A stretch of DNA of 64,000 bases from the NCBI GenBank assembly GCA_002503985.1, contig DASW01000002.1, positions 310,001 to 374,000 of the forward strand. The letters run 5' to 3'. The stretch's first letter is position 1, and the number at the start of each line of letters is the position of its first letter. This DNA comes from Thermoplasmata archaeon UBA61. GTDB taxonomy: Archaea > Thermoplasmatota > Thermoplasmata > Lutacidiplasmatales > UBA184. Made by a program: the position numbers and the translations under genes. The notes beneath the pieces are model-generated. The model saw nothing but the letters and a program-made list of their open reading frames with translations. It was not told the DNA's origin and did no database searches. Of the stretch, positions 7,923 to 15,600 are shown one piece after another.

Positions 7923-8818
7923 GGATGTTCCCCCATCTGCCTCCTGGTATGTGCGACCTCCTCTGGTCTATCGTTCCGGGTCGAATCGAAGGTCGCCAAA
8001 ATCGCCACCAAGCGGTCGATAGAATCCTCTGAGGGTAGTCGGCCGCTCTCAAGCTCTCGCCTGAAAGAGTTGAGCTGCTCTCGGGCCGGGGTCGGAAGCG
8101 CGTCTTCCAGCTTCCGGGTTCGGATACCAAGAAGCTTGGACAGTTGCTTCGCGGATAACTTCCCCAAGGATGTGTCTTTGAGTGCCCGCACTACGTGTTC
8201 TCGCACGTTGTCTTGTGTCGAGAATCGCATCACGGCGTCGGCGAGTCCCCATGACCAACTCATAATCGGGTCGTCTGGCGCCAGGTCTGGCTTCCAGCGG
8301 TAAAAGTACAAGCACGTTCGGTGGGTGTACTTCGCGTAACCTCCAGCTTCCGACCTCTTTGCGAGCAATTCCAATAGGGTCCAGGCGGGGCGTTTCGTCT
8401 TGTTACTGTACTCGTGAATCCGCCGGCCATGCTCCCACATCACTCCCGCCGCGCCTTCGCCGTGGTCGACCTTGGTTCGGTTGAAGCGGCCGTTCTCTTC
8501 ATCGGCCCATTCGCGGTCGGCTTCCTCGTCGGTCCAGTGTTTCTCGGCCTCTGAAAGGTCGTCCCCAAAGCTCGGCTGATAGTCGTATGCTTCGATGAAC
8601 TGGCCGTCAGGCGCGAAGAAGCCGGCTTTTCTCGGTCTCAAAACGACTTCGTTCAGCTCACCCGCTTGAATCCGGCGAATGGTTTCCCGGTCCAACTTTG
8701 CCTCGACACCGTTCAGTTGCTTCCTGGCCCACTCGCGAATCAGCTCGTGGGATGCACCGTGAAGGTCAGACGGCACTGCGCGCTTTCGAAAGAAGCCGGT
8801 GTCCGGTGAAGAGGGCAT
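7919..8818 (-). CDS. GHKL operon protein of unknown function (299 residues)
   Basis: I recognise no family. The N-terminal third is charged; the middle contains WEHGRRIHEYS and a Trp/Tyr-rich stretch (LYFYRWKPDL). The C-terminal ~90 residues look helical, with a possible helix-turn-helix at KLSAKQLSKLLGIRTRKL. There is no membrane segment and no obvious nuclease motif. Its ATG overlaps the stop of the GHKL ATPase gene by one base (TAATG), and its stop overlaps the next start. Strict coupling to the ATPase suggests the two products act in one complex; that is inference. Confidence 0.7.
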   Translation of the reverse strand: MPSSPDTGFFRKRAVPSDLHGASHELIREWARKQLNGVEAKLDRETIRRIQAGELNEVVLRPRKAGFFAPDGQFIEAYDYQPSFGDDLSEAEKHWTDEEADREWADEENGRFNRTKVDHGEGAAGVMWEHGRRIHEYSNKTKRPAWTLLELLAKRSEAGGYAKYTHRTCLYFYRWKPDLAPDDPIMSWSWGLADAVMRFSTQDNVREHVVRALKDTSLGKLSAKQLSKLLGIRTRKLEDALPTPAREQLNSFRRELESGRLPSEDSIDRLVAILATFDSTRNDRPEEVAHTRRQMGEHP

Positions 8819-10854
8819 TACGAGACCAGCTGCGTCATTCGCCGAACGAGTTTGGCCTTAGTGTTCTCAAGCTCGACGACTTTGTTCTTGAAATCCTCCG
8901 AGCTCCAAGTTTCTCTTGTTTCCGCGTCGAGAGCTGCCCGAATCTTCAGCAGCTCTTCCCCGACAATCTCGCCGACCATAGGCCAGTGCGCCTTACGCGA
9001 CTTCGCCCCTTCCTTGGCAAAATCGAACCGACGACCATGGCGGTTGACGAAAGCGACAGCCTGGCTTTGGTCGATGTACGCTTCGAGGGTGTCGACCATA
9101 TCCGGCTTGTTGAAGAACTGCATTCCGGACAGTCCCAACGCACCTTCCCCGCCGCCGGGGCCGGACCCTTCCGAGGGGGAACCACTGCCCGAGCGGGTCC
9201 GCGTCATCTTCTGGGGCTCGAACTCGCAATAGATGTGCCGACGACCGATGATTGGTTGACCTTCATCATCTACAAGCGGGACGCGTTTAACATCCTGTAA
9301 TACAACCTGAATCCAGTGGATTCCGGGCGCTTGAGACGGGTCGAAGAGAATCTGGCAAGACATCGTCGCGGTTCCGGGGCGTTCAGGAGTTCCGGCGGGG
9401 ACGATTGCAGAATCCGGTGTGAGTTGCACGGCGACGGGAGTCGGGTCAAAGTGCGTAAAGACCGATGTGACTGATACCGGCTTTGCCGTTGGATTCTTTA
9501 CGACGGATGCGACAATCGCTTTCTCGCCCCTTTTGTAAGAGCGGTTTTCGAAATCTAACCGACTGAGGTAAACGAAGTTCTTCGGAACTGTGGTAACCTT
9601 CCGCTTCGAACCCACTGATTCTCGGCCAAAGAAGCCGAATTCCGGAACATCGGCCAATGCGAGGTTGAGAACTTCGAGGATGTCCCGCGCCTCTCGTTGG
9701 TCAGCCTCGCTCACGCGTTCCCCTCCCGCCCGGAGAAATGGCTGCACGAACTGTTTAGTGATTTCCCGAAGCACTCGCCGGGCCGCCTTGTACGTCGGAT
9801 TGCTCCATTGGTAACCGGTGTGCGTGGCGTTCTCGGCGTCCTTAAGGAACGGCTCGTCCGCAGTGGTGATTGCATCGCAGTAGCCGAACACGCGGTTGCG
9901 AATGGACTCGGGTATCTCGTCCGGGAAATCTCTGAATCGAGCAATCGTTTGCTTACCGTTCTTGACGATTGCGATGCCCGCCCTGCGGTCTTCCTCCCCG
10001 AATGGAGCCTTAGCCAAGAAGAGGTGCAGATTCCGAATTACACCCAACCGCGTTCCCTGGAGCGTGACTACGACTTCTGCGTCCACTCTGCGGGCTTTCT
10101 CGGGCCCTTGAGATTCGTCCAGAGCCGGAGGTCGGGGTTCTCTAACGACAAACCGTTCGCTCTTGCCATTCTTCGTTAGAACATACTCGACCGTCGCTCC
10201 CTGTGAAATGAGCCGAAACCAGCGTTCTTGGAGCTCCGCGACCATGGCGGGAGCGTCAAGAAGCTGGTCGTGAACTCGAGGAATCACTCCCTCGGTCGTT
10301 AGTGCGAGCCCAGTCGCGGACAGGGGCTTTGCCTCTGCAGCGGCGATTCTCCACTGCCAATCCCCGCCTCGTCCGACTCTCTCCCACACCGAGGCCTGGT
10401 ATCGGCCGTCGGGCAGAGTAGTACGAACTACCGTACGCGTTCCCGATAGGAGTTGGAGGGCCTTCCCCATCCCACGAGAACCAAGGTCGGTGCCTCCCTT
10501 CCCACTGTAGCCCATGTTGTGGAATGTTCCCCAAGGGCAACTCGGATTCGTGCATTCCTTCCCATCGGGCAGGATTCCCCAAGTGCAACCCTCACAATGG
10601 GGCATTCCACGGGCCCCAAAATCCCGCCACGAGAGGCAGCGAGCTTCCGCGTCGTAGTGCATCACAACCTTCATCGCACTCGGGTTGGTGCCTTCGGGGT
10701 AAGCGTCGAAGCTGTTCTGCCCATTTTCCTGAATGACTCCAAACGCGTGATTCCCGTAGGAGTCAACGTACCCCTGCCAGACGTGGTGCTTGTTCACTTG
10801 GGGAGTGTGCCACTCCTCAACGTGAGGCCCGCCCGGCGGAAGGTCTGGACTCAT
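8818..10854 (-). CDS. GHKL-family ATPase with a four-cysteine insert beside the ATP site
   Basis: A 678-residue protein with the GHKL (gyrase/HSP90/histidine kinase/MutL) ATP-binding motifs in order. The N box is at residues 41-51 (IQENGQNSFDA; E43 as likely catalytic base, N47 for magnesium), the G1 box at 78-83 (DFGARG), and the G2 box at 125-132 (GSRGMGKA). Between G1 and G2 sits C87-x2-C90...C101...C106, a probable zinc site where the ATP lid should begin. The middle is unassigned, with a beta-rich section at ~430-540 (VASVVKNPTAKPVSVTSVF) that looks Ig-like. A helical, coiled-coil-like tail closes the protein (residues ~600-678). The fold is that of HSP90/MutL/MORC-type switches that clamp on partners or DNA. 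Its start overlaps the upstream stop (ATGA). Confidence 0.82.
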   Translation of the reverse strand: MSPDLPPGGPHVEEWHTPQVNKHHVWQGYVDSYGNHAFGVIQENGQNSFDAYPEGTNPSAMKVVMHYDAEARCLSWRDFGARGMPHCEGCTWGILPDGKECTNPSCPWGTFHNMGYSGKGGTDLGSRGMGKALQLLSGTRTVVRTTLPDGRYQASVWERVGRGGDWQWRIAAAEAKPLSATGLALTTEGVIPRVHDQLLDAPAMVAELQERWFRLISQGATVEYVLTKNGKSERFVVREPRPPALDESQGPEKARRVDAEVVVTLQGTRLGVIRNLHLFLAKAPFGEEDRRAGIAIVKNGKQTIARFRDFPDEIPESIRNRVFGYCDAITTADEPFLKDAENATHTGYQWSNPTYKAARRVLREITKQFVQPFLRAGGERVSEADQREARDILEVLNLALADVPEFGFFGRESVGSKRKVTTVPKNFVYLSRLDFENRSYKRGEKAIVASVVKNPTAKPVSVTSVFTHFDPTPVAVQLTPDSAIVPAGTPERPGTATMSCQILFDPSQAPGIHWIQVVLQDVKRVPLVDDEGQPIIGRRHIYCEFEPQKMTRTRSGSGSPSEGSGPGGGEGALGLSGMQFFNKPDMVDTLEAYIDQSQAVAFVNRHGRRFDFAKEGAKSRKAHWPMVGEIVGEELLKIRAALDAETRETWSSEDFKNKVVELENTKAKLVRRMTQLVS

Positions 10855-11381
10855 GGATGTCCTGCCTCCGTCCGGGGCGACCCAGAAGCCGGACTGCCAC
10901 GTGACACACCTTCCTTCTGCGAGATGAACTCCAGGGTGTTGTCGAGGAAGTAATCAACTGAAGCTTCGGCGGGGCGATTCGAGTTGCTATTCATGATTTG
11001 GCGGACCAGCTTTCGTTGCTCCGAACGAGGCAACTTCACGCCTCTTAGAGCGGTCACGAATGGTTCGTAGATGTTCGCCACCAGGCCCTGAGAATTCTTG
11101 ATTTTACCAACGACCTTCCAACCCCTGGTCTTGACTCGATTGCGCTTGCGACGTGTCCGGCGAATTCCGCTTCCCCTACGCGGGCGGACCGAGGTAGCTT
11201 CCGTCCCTCCGCCCAACTCGCCAGGGCTCAACTTGTCCCCCGAGACTTGGACCGCGAAGACGACGTAATCCCCTGCAATGTATGGCTCAACGGCCGACAG
11301 GTCCACGCCGTGCTGCGACCGGAGCAGTGCACGGAGTTCCTCAATTGGCACCTTCAGGATTCTCTCTTCATGAGTCTTCAT
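10851..11381 (-). CDS. First gene of the GHKL operon, basic protein of unknown function
   Basis: A 176-residue protein. The N-terminal part (MKTHEERILKVPIEELRALL) is helical, the middle has a strongly basic patch (residues ~70-90: RRGSGIRRTRRKRNRVK), and the C-terminal half is helical. It has no known domain; the basic patch suggests nucleic-acid contact. I chose the ATG at 11381 because a TATA-like box lies about 26 bases before it; another ATG nine codons upstream at 11408 overlaps that box. Its stop overlaps the start of the ATPase gene (ATGA). Confidence 0.65.
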   Translation of the reverse strand: MKTHEERILKVPIEELRALLRSQHGVDLSAVEPYIAGDYVVFAVQVSGDKLSPGELGGGTEATSVRPRRGSGIRRTRRKRNRVKTRGWKVVGKIKNSQGLVANIYEPFVTALRGVKLPRSEQRKLVRQIMNSNSNRPAEASVDYFLDNTLEFISQKEGVSRGSPASGSPRTEAGHP

Positions 11382-11403
11382 AACTACAGCCTTATAGCAT
11401 ATA

Positions 11404-11413
11404 GGCATATATG
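11404..11413 (-). promoter_or_regulatory. TATA-like box for the GHKL operon
   Basis: Minus-strand CATATATGCC within a longer AT-rich stretch (11391-11425), about 26 bases before the ATG at 11381. It supports one leaderless transcript running from 11381 to 7602. Confidence 0.5.
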
Positions 11414-11669
11414 ACTGTAGTATTTAGCTTCTCTGTTGCGGCTTTTCCGCCCCCCTCCGGCTTCTCCGCCCTTCTTCTCGCTCCGCCGCCTTGGGAGCAC
11501 TCTCGACCCCCAGGGAAACTCGGGGCGGCGCCCGCTCCTTCGGCGACGCGAGTTGAGCCGCTGGCCGCTCACTGAAATGAGAGACGGCGGGAAAGGGTTG
11601 ACCGCTCGGGTTGGATAGGGCGCAATGAAACTTGCACCCACGCCTGCCCTTGCCGCTGCCTTAGAAGTG

Positions 11670-11689
11670 TGTGCAACCGCGCTTGCACA
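11670..11689. repeat. Seven-base-pair hairpin
   Basis: TGTGCAA and TTGCACA separated by six bases, in the 434-base gap between the divergent GHKL operon and nucleotidyltransferase pair. It could fold in RNA or be a protein-binding site. Confidence 0.5.
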
Positions 11690-11707
11690 TACTGTCGTTG
11701 TGAGTGG

Positions 11708-11760
11708 GATTCGAAGATTTCAGCGGAGCCCCCCTCCGGCAACACCTTTGGCGAGGGGTG
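11708..11760 (+). repeat. Dispersed intergenic element A, copy 1
   Basis: A roughly 53-base element starting GATTCGAAGATTTCAGCGGA and ending GCGAGGGGTG. Related copies lie at 13172, 13270, 15839, 16805 and 21010. Apart from this element and the hairpin at 11670, the gap 11414-11808 shows nothing I can name. Confidence 0.55.
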
Positions 11761-11808
11761 CCTTTAGGAACGGTCCGGCCCCTTCGGAGCGCGGGATTAT
11801 TGGCGGAT

Positions 11809-11820
11809 TAATATAAATAC
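11809..11820 (+). promoter_or_regulatory. TATA-like box for the nucleotidyltransferase pair
   Basis: TAATATAAATAC, centred about 28 bases before the ATG at 11843; typical leaderless spacing. Confidence 0.6.
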
Positions 11821-11842
11821 TTGTCACTATGTATCTCGTTCG

Positions 11843-12412
11843 ATGAAGATGGTATCGGAGCTCGTCCGGTCGGGCGAGGCGAACCGCCTGCCGAGGGTCT
11901 TCGTTCCGGTCGATGTCAGGCACCGGGGCCGGCCCCCCACGCTTTATCGTCTTCGAGCAGACACCGAAAGTGACGTGGAGGCGGCACGTCGGTATGGCCT
12001 CCCCCTCTTCCTCCTGACACCCGAGTGGGTGACAGCGCACGGATACCCGGAACACTTTCGGCCGCTGCTCTTCGTGTGGGAGGGATTGGCTGGCAAGGTC
12101 TCCTCTTCGGCGTACAGCCGAGTGCACGTCCGGGATCGGGACGCCCTCCGGTCGCCCGGCTTCGAGGAGGTGCTGACGTTCCTTCTCAAGGTCGACATGC
12201 TCGCCGCTCGCGAGCTGGCGCGGCGGAACGTCGGGAAGTTCGACCCGAACGAACTCTACCGCCGGGTTCGGAACGAGGGAATGGAGGAGCGCGCCACGAA
12301 GGTGAGGCTCCAGGAGTTCGTTCCCGGCCTTCCGACGGTCGGCGAACCGTTCCCGAAGGCCGATCTCGACTGGGCCGAGAGGAACGCGCCAGCGACCCCG
12401 GAAGTCCGATGA
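11843..12412 (+). CDS. Partner protein of a nucleotidyltransferase (possible antitoxin)
   Basis: A 189-residue protein. The piece GRPPTLYRL near residue 35 resembles the wing of winged-helix regulators, which would fit an AbiEi-like antitoxin or autoregulator; the rest is unrecognised. Its stop overlaps the start of the nucleotidyltransferase (ATGA), so the two are co-translated, and a TATA-like box stands in front. Many nucleotidyltransferase toxins are encoded just after such a partner. The antitoxin role is inference. Confidence 0.6.
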   Translation: MKMVSELVRSGEANRLPRVFVPVDVRHRGRPPTLYRLRADTESDVEAARRYGLPLFLLTPEWVTAHGYPEHFRPLLFVWEGLAGKVSSSAYSRVHVRDRDALRSPGFEEVLTFLLKVDMLAARELARRNVGKFDPNELYRRVRNEGMEERATKVRLQEFVPGLPTVGEPFPKADLDWAERNAPATPEVR

Positions 12413-12984
12413 CCGAGCCCGAGGTCGAGGCGGCCGACACCATCCTCCGCCGTCACGAGGTCCAGTATGTCGTCGTCGGAGGGCAGGCTATCGGAAAGAC
12501 AATCCGCGCCACCGGGGACGTCGACGTAATGGTGACCGCCACCGATTACGCCGATACGATTGCGGCCCTCCAGTCCGACGAGGACCTAGAGTTCCAATGG
12601 GAAGACCAGGGCGTCGCTCGATTCGCGATGCGATTGGTGGGCGGCGAGTTCCTCGACGTGCTCAATTCCTCGAAGTTCACCGGGTCCCGGGAGGGCGGGA
12701 AGTTCTTCATCTTCCTTCTCGAGGAAGAGTCGACCAAGCGGGATGGAATCAGGTACGCGACAGCGGCCGCTGTGTGGTACACCCGCCTCATGATACCTCG
12801 GTGGCGGCACTATTCCGACAAGATCCTGCAGGACCTTCTCGGCGGAGTCGGGGCCGGACGGATGAGGCGAGTGGTTGAAATCGCCCAACGGTTCGGAACG
12901 GCGGAAACGCTCCGCAAGCGTGTAGCGTACGTCCGGGCGGAGATGCGCCGGCCCGACCTCGAATACGTTCTAGAGCGAGAGTAG
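12409..12984 (+). CDS. Nucleotidyltransferase-fold protein (toxin-like)
   Basis: A 191-residue protein. The active-site pattern is VVVGGQAIGKTIRATGDVDV: a GG pair and, after the helix, D-x-D, as in the AbiEii / DUF6036 branch of the DNA polymerase beta-like nucleotidyltransferases. A further acidic position (EFLDVLN, ~residue 80) could be the third metal ligand. These proteins transfer nucleotides to tRNA or proteins and often act as toxins. The ATG overlaps the stop of the preceding gene. Without a characterised homologue, the substrate is unknown. Confidence 0.7.
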   Translation: MTEPEVEAADTILRRHEVQYVVVGGQAIGKTIRATGDVDVMVTATDYADTIAALQSDEDLEFQWEDQGVARFAMRLVGGEFLDVLNSSKFTGSREGGKFFIFLLEEESTKRDGIRYATAAAVWYTRLMIPRWRHYSDKILQDLLGGVGAGRMRRVVEIAQRFGTAETLRKRVAYVRAEMRRPDLEYVLERE

Positions 12985-13082
12985 TTCCGCCCCGGCCTCG
13001 GAGCTCTTGAAGTGGGCTGCGCTAAAGGGGTGGGTTTACCGCCGGAAGCAGCCAGGCGCTGATCTGCCCGGAATCCGATAGA

Positions 13083-13105
13083 TTTGAACCCCCCGGGGGT
13101 TCAAA
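13083..13105. repeat. Near-perfect 23-base palindrome
   Basis: TTTGAACCCCC and GGGGGTTCAAA around a single base, about 100 bases after the nucleotidyltransferase gene. It would form an 11-bp hairpin; it may be a terminator-like structure or a protein-binding site. It is followed by AAAA rather than T residues, so a classical terminator on the plus strand is unlikely. Confidence 0.7.
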
Positions 13106-13171
13106 AACGCCCTCCGACACTACTTTTGTCTCATCTCCTACCTAGCTGCGGGGGCACTCGTCCAATCGCGA

Positions 13172-13209
13172 CAGAATCCGATGATTCGTTTCATGCCTAG
13201 CCTGGGCAC
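13172..13209 (+). repeat. Dispersed intergenic element A, copy 2 (left half only)
   Basis: Begins CAGAATCCGATGATTCG and ends GCCTGGGCAC. It matches the left half of the copy at 13270 and lacks the GCAAAGGGGTG end. Confidence 0.5.
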
Positions 13210-13269
13210 TGCAGTCTTCTTCAGAGCCGGAGAAACGGTGGCAGTTGCGGATTAACCGTTGCACAGGCA

Positions 13270-13325
13270 CAGAATCCGAAGACTCGTGCCAGGCGTGGCC
13301 CGGGCACCACGTTTGCAAAGGGGTG
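13270..13325 (+). repeat. Dispersed intergenic element A, copy 3
   Basis: Begins CAGAATCCGAAGACTCGTGC and ends TTTGCAAAGGGGTG. It stands about 100 bases after copy 2 in the 460-base gap 12985-13444, which otherwise holds only the palindrome at 13083. Confidence 0.6.
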
Positions 13326-13444
13326 CGTTCTGCTATGGTAGGTTCCCTCGTCAGAAGATTCATCGCAGGTTCCCGAGGAGGACGCTCAAGCCCACGGGCA
13401 AGAATGAGGCGACGTACGCCAGGTTCGCGGCCCGTGCGGTGCGA

Positions 13445-13957
13445 CTACTCCTCGTTAATGAGCGCACGGTAGGACTTCACCGATTCGACGATGCCCACCC
13501 CGAGCAGAATGCCGCCGGCGACTAGAAGGCCGAGGACGACGGCCGGGTCCACGCCGAAGGACCCGGAAGCGGGGAACACGGAAGAGCCCGCCGTGATCAC
13601 GGTCAGAGGACAGAATCCCACGACGAGCCCCGTAGCCGCCGCGCCAAAGAAGGCCATCGCGACCTCACTGGCCCCCAAGAATGAGGCCGGGAGACCACAC
13701 ACCCCCACGAGAACGGCCAACCAGAGGATGCCCGCTCCGGGAAAATTAGGGTTGTAATTCATCGGTAGGGTTACCCAAAGAAGTAGCCCTTCCACGAGGA
13801 TGAGACCCCCGAACAGTGCGATTGCCCTCCAACGGGTGAGCCAGTCCTCGGTCCATGAGAAGTCGTGGTCGTCGTAGGTCTTCGGCCCCTCTGCTTCCTT
13901 GGTCTTGGCGTCCGTCGGATAGGACGTTTGAGCGATGGGGTGATAGGGATAGGACAT
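13445..13957 (-). CDS. Membrane protein of unknown function
   Basis: A 170-residue protein. A hydrophilic N-terminus of ~45 residues is followed by four or five hydrophobic segments, starting with IALFGGLILVEGLLLWVTLP and ending near ALINEE. There are no recognised motifs. It is flanked by repeat-bearing gaps and does not overlap its neighbours. Confidence 0.6.
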   Translation of the reverse strand: MSYPYHPIAQTSYPTDAKTKEAEGPKTYDDHDFSWTEDWLTRWRAIALFGGLILVEGLLLWVTLPMNYNPNFPGAGILWLAVLVGVCGLPASFLGASEVAMAFFGAAATGLVVGFCPLTVITAGSSVFPASGSFGVDPAVVLGLLVAGGILLGVGIVESVKSYRALINEE

Positions 13958-14045
13958 CGACAGGGCGAATCGCAGTCGCAGGTTATAGCCCTTTGGAAAG
14001 GTGTGGGTTTCCGGACGAGGCGCGGTGTCGTCATCCGCGTGGCCA

Positions 14046-14084
14046 CGCGCGCTCCCCGCAGCCGGTCATCGAACGGGCGCGGCG
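14046..14084 (+). repeat. GC hairpin element B, copy 1
   Basis: CGCGCGCTCCCCGCAGCCGG then TCATCGA and GGGCGCGG. The bases that follow (to ~14105) also align with those after the copy at 18619. It lies between the membrane protein and the Gdt1-like gene. Confidence 0.5.
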
Positions 14085-14122
14085 GTCGGGAACCTTGCGC
14101 CGCTGGAGGTTCGAGTCCCCGC

Positions 14123-14749
14123 TCAACCGGCGAAGGGAAGAAGCGAGGGGAAGACCGAGAAGAGAAGCGTAAGCAGGCCCACCGCGATTAGCAGTCCACC
14201 CAGGACCACTCGGAGGCGCTCCTCCGGAACGTGCTCGTGAAGGTATCCTGCCCCCCTCGAGGAGATCGCCGTGATCATGACCAATGCCGCCGTCGCCGCG
14301 ACGAACACGAGCGCGACATTGCCCGTCGAGGCCACGAACAAGATGGCCAGGATCTGGGTATTGTCCCCCATCTCGAGCAGGAACGCGAGTCCGAGCGCGA
14401 CGGTCCGCACCTGGCGTGCGGTGTGAGCTACCGCTGGAGTCCCCTCGCCCGGCTCGTGAACCGAGCCAGGAACCCTCAGGATCTCCCGAATGCCAAACGC
14501 GACAAGGACCAGCCCCCCGGCCACCTTCACCCAAAGGAGGTACGGGCCGAGGACGGTCTCAGCACCATATCCGAGGGTGACAGATACTACGGTCGCTGCC
14601 CCGAGGCCGACCGACGCTCCGATGAAAACGTCTCGGTACGGGTGGCGCGTCGCGAGGGTGATGACCCCGAAGTTCGATTTGCCGGGAAGTTGCAGCACCG
14701 CAACCACCGCGAAAATCGCAATCCCTTCGATCAGTGGATTCGCGGACAC
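14123..14749 (-). CDS. Gdt1/TMEM165-like (UPF0016) cation transporter, one motif degenerate
   Basis: A 208-residue membrane protein with about six segments in two halves. The UPF0016 family moves Mn2+ or Ca2+ through two facing E-x-G-D-(K/R)-(T/S) motifs. Here the second half has LEMGDNTQ near residue 130, but the first-half motif reads LQLPGKSN near residue 20, with no acidic pair. Family membership rests on the second motif, the size and the topology. The lost acidic residues may change ion choice or leave a single ion site. Confidence 0.6.
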   Translation of the reverse strand: MSANPLIEGIAIFAVVAVLQLPGKSNFGVITLATRHPYRDVFIGASVGLGAATVVSVTLGYGAETVLGPYLLWVKVAGGLVLVAFGIREILRVPGSVHEPGEGTPAVAHTARQVRTVALGLAFLLEMGDNTQILAILFVASTGNVALVFVAATAALVMITAISSRGAGYLHEHVPEERLRVVLGGLLIAVGLLTLLFSVFPSLLPFAG

Positions 14750-14917
14750 GGAGCCTGCCGCGGTGGGTCAAGGTCCGAGGGGGATGACTTCTTCGTCGAG
14801 GTTGACGCGAGGACATCCCGACATGGCTGACCTGTGGACCTCTCGTTTCGTGCGCCGGGGGATTTGAAAGATCGCTGACGGTACAGGCGCCGACCCACGC
14901 CACGGTGTCGGTCTGAC

Positions 14918-14955
14918 CCCGCGCGCTGGTCCCGGTCGGTCATCGAGCGCGCGGG
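14918..14955 (+). repeat. GC hairpin element B, copy 2 (perfect 10-bp stem)
   Basis: CCCGCGCGCT at 14918-14927 and AGCGCGCGGG at 14946-14955 around the loop GGTCCCGGTCGGTCATCG. This is the best-paired copy of the family. Nothing else is supported in the gap 14750-15006. Confidence 0.75.
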
Positions 14956-15006
14956 ACACCCCGAACGTGAAAACGGATGAGGTGGAATCGGATCGGGGTC
15001 GATTGC

Positions 15007-15330
15007 TCACTGCTGGCGGGAGATCAGGTACCGTCGAATCCGCTGGTACACTTCATCTCGGCTCTGAAAGATCTCGAAATCAGGGCGTCCATGAGCGATC
15101 CGATAGATCCCTCGGTGACCCCCCTCGACCTTCAGCCTCCACCGTCCCGCGCGGTCTCTTAGCGGGGCAACGTCAAGGTCGGCTGTCGCCCAGGTGGGGT
15201 GGCGAACAAATTGAGGGAAGGTCTCGATGAAGGTGTCCTGCACCTCCACCGGGAGGGCATAGAATTCTCGCTCCGCCGACTCCAGGAACGTGAACTGCTC
15301 CTTCCAGGGAGCTAGAGGCCTACGGGGCAC
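15007..15330 (-). CDS. RelE/ParE-type toxin
   Basis: A 107-residue protein with the pattern of the RelE/ParE fold: a helical start (SAEREFYALPVEVQDTF), then strands PLRDRAGRWRLKVEGG and HRGIYRIAHG, and a final FEIFQSRDEVY. Members cut mRNA on the ribosome or poison gyrase; the residues here do not let me say which. It overlaps the antitoxin gene by 11 bases in the usual antitoxin-first order. Confidence 0.8.
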   Translation of the reverse strand: MPRRPLAPWKEQFTFLESAEREFYALPVEVQDTFIETFPQFVRHPTWATADLDVAPLRDRAGRWRLKVEGGHRGIYRIAHGRPDFEIFQSRDEVYQRIRRYLISRQQ

Positions 15331-15571
15331 GGCCGACCCGAGATCGACGCACTGGGCGCGGGTGACCTCGGGCTACCTCAGCGAACGACCGACTGCCTTC
15401 CCCGCGCTCCCGGCGCTCGAGCTCTTCGATCGTTTCGGGAGGCAGCAGGTCCTCGAACGCGGAGAGGAGGAACTCATCCCAGTTCTGAGCACCCGTCTTC
15501 AGCTGTTGTAGGAGCTTGACGGTCGTCGCATGCACGGGGATGCTGGTGAGTCGATTCTCCGAGAGACTCAT
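15320..15571 (-). CDS. Antitoxin of the RelE/ParE-type pair
   Basis: An 83-residue protein. The N-terminal ~40 residues (MSLSENRLTSIPVHATTVKL) look like the DNA-binding part of a small antitoxin; the tail is basic and flexible. The ATG at 15571 is preferred over the one at 15577 because the TATA-like box GTTATATACA lies 24 bases before it. Such antitoxins usually repress their own promoter. Confidence 0.7.
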   Translation of the reverse strand: MSLSENRLTSIPVHATTVKLLQQLKTGAQNWDEFLLSAFEDLLPPETIEELERRERGEGSRSFAEVARGHPRPVRRSRVGRAP

Positions 15572-15590
15572 GTACATTACATGGATTCAA

Positions 15591-15600
15591 TGTATATAAC
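15591..15600 (-). promoter_or_regulatory. TATA-like box of the toxin-antitoxin operon
   Basis: Minus-strand GTTATATACA, about 24 bases before the ATG at 15571. Confidence 0.65.

Noticed and set aside
1..13000. Complete restriction-modification system
   Set aside because: No DNA methyltransferase motifs in any gene of the island; the DpnI-like enzyme does not need one.
14061..14136. Apparent 73-base tRNA-like stretch with GCCGGT/ACCGGC ends and TTCGAGT
   Set aside because: The D and anticodon arms do not form; the related copy at 18619 lacks the T-arm part. It is better explained as hairpin element B.
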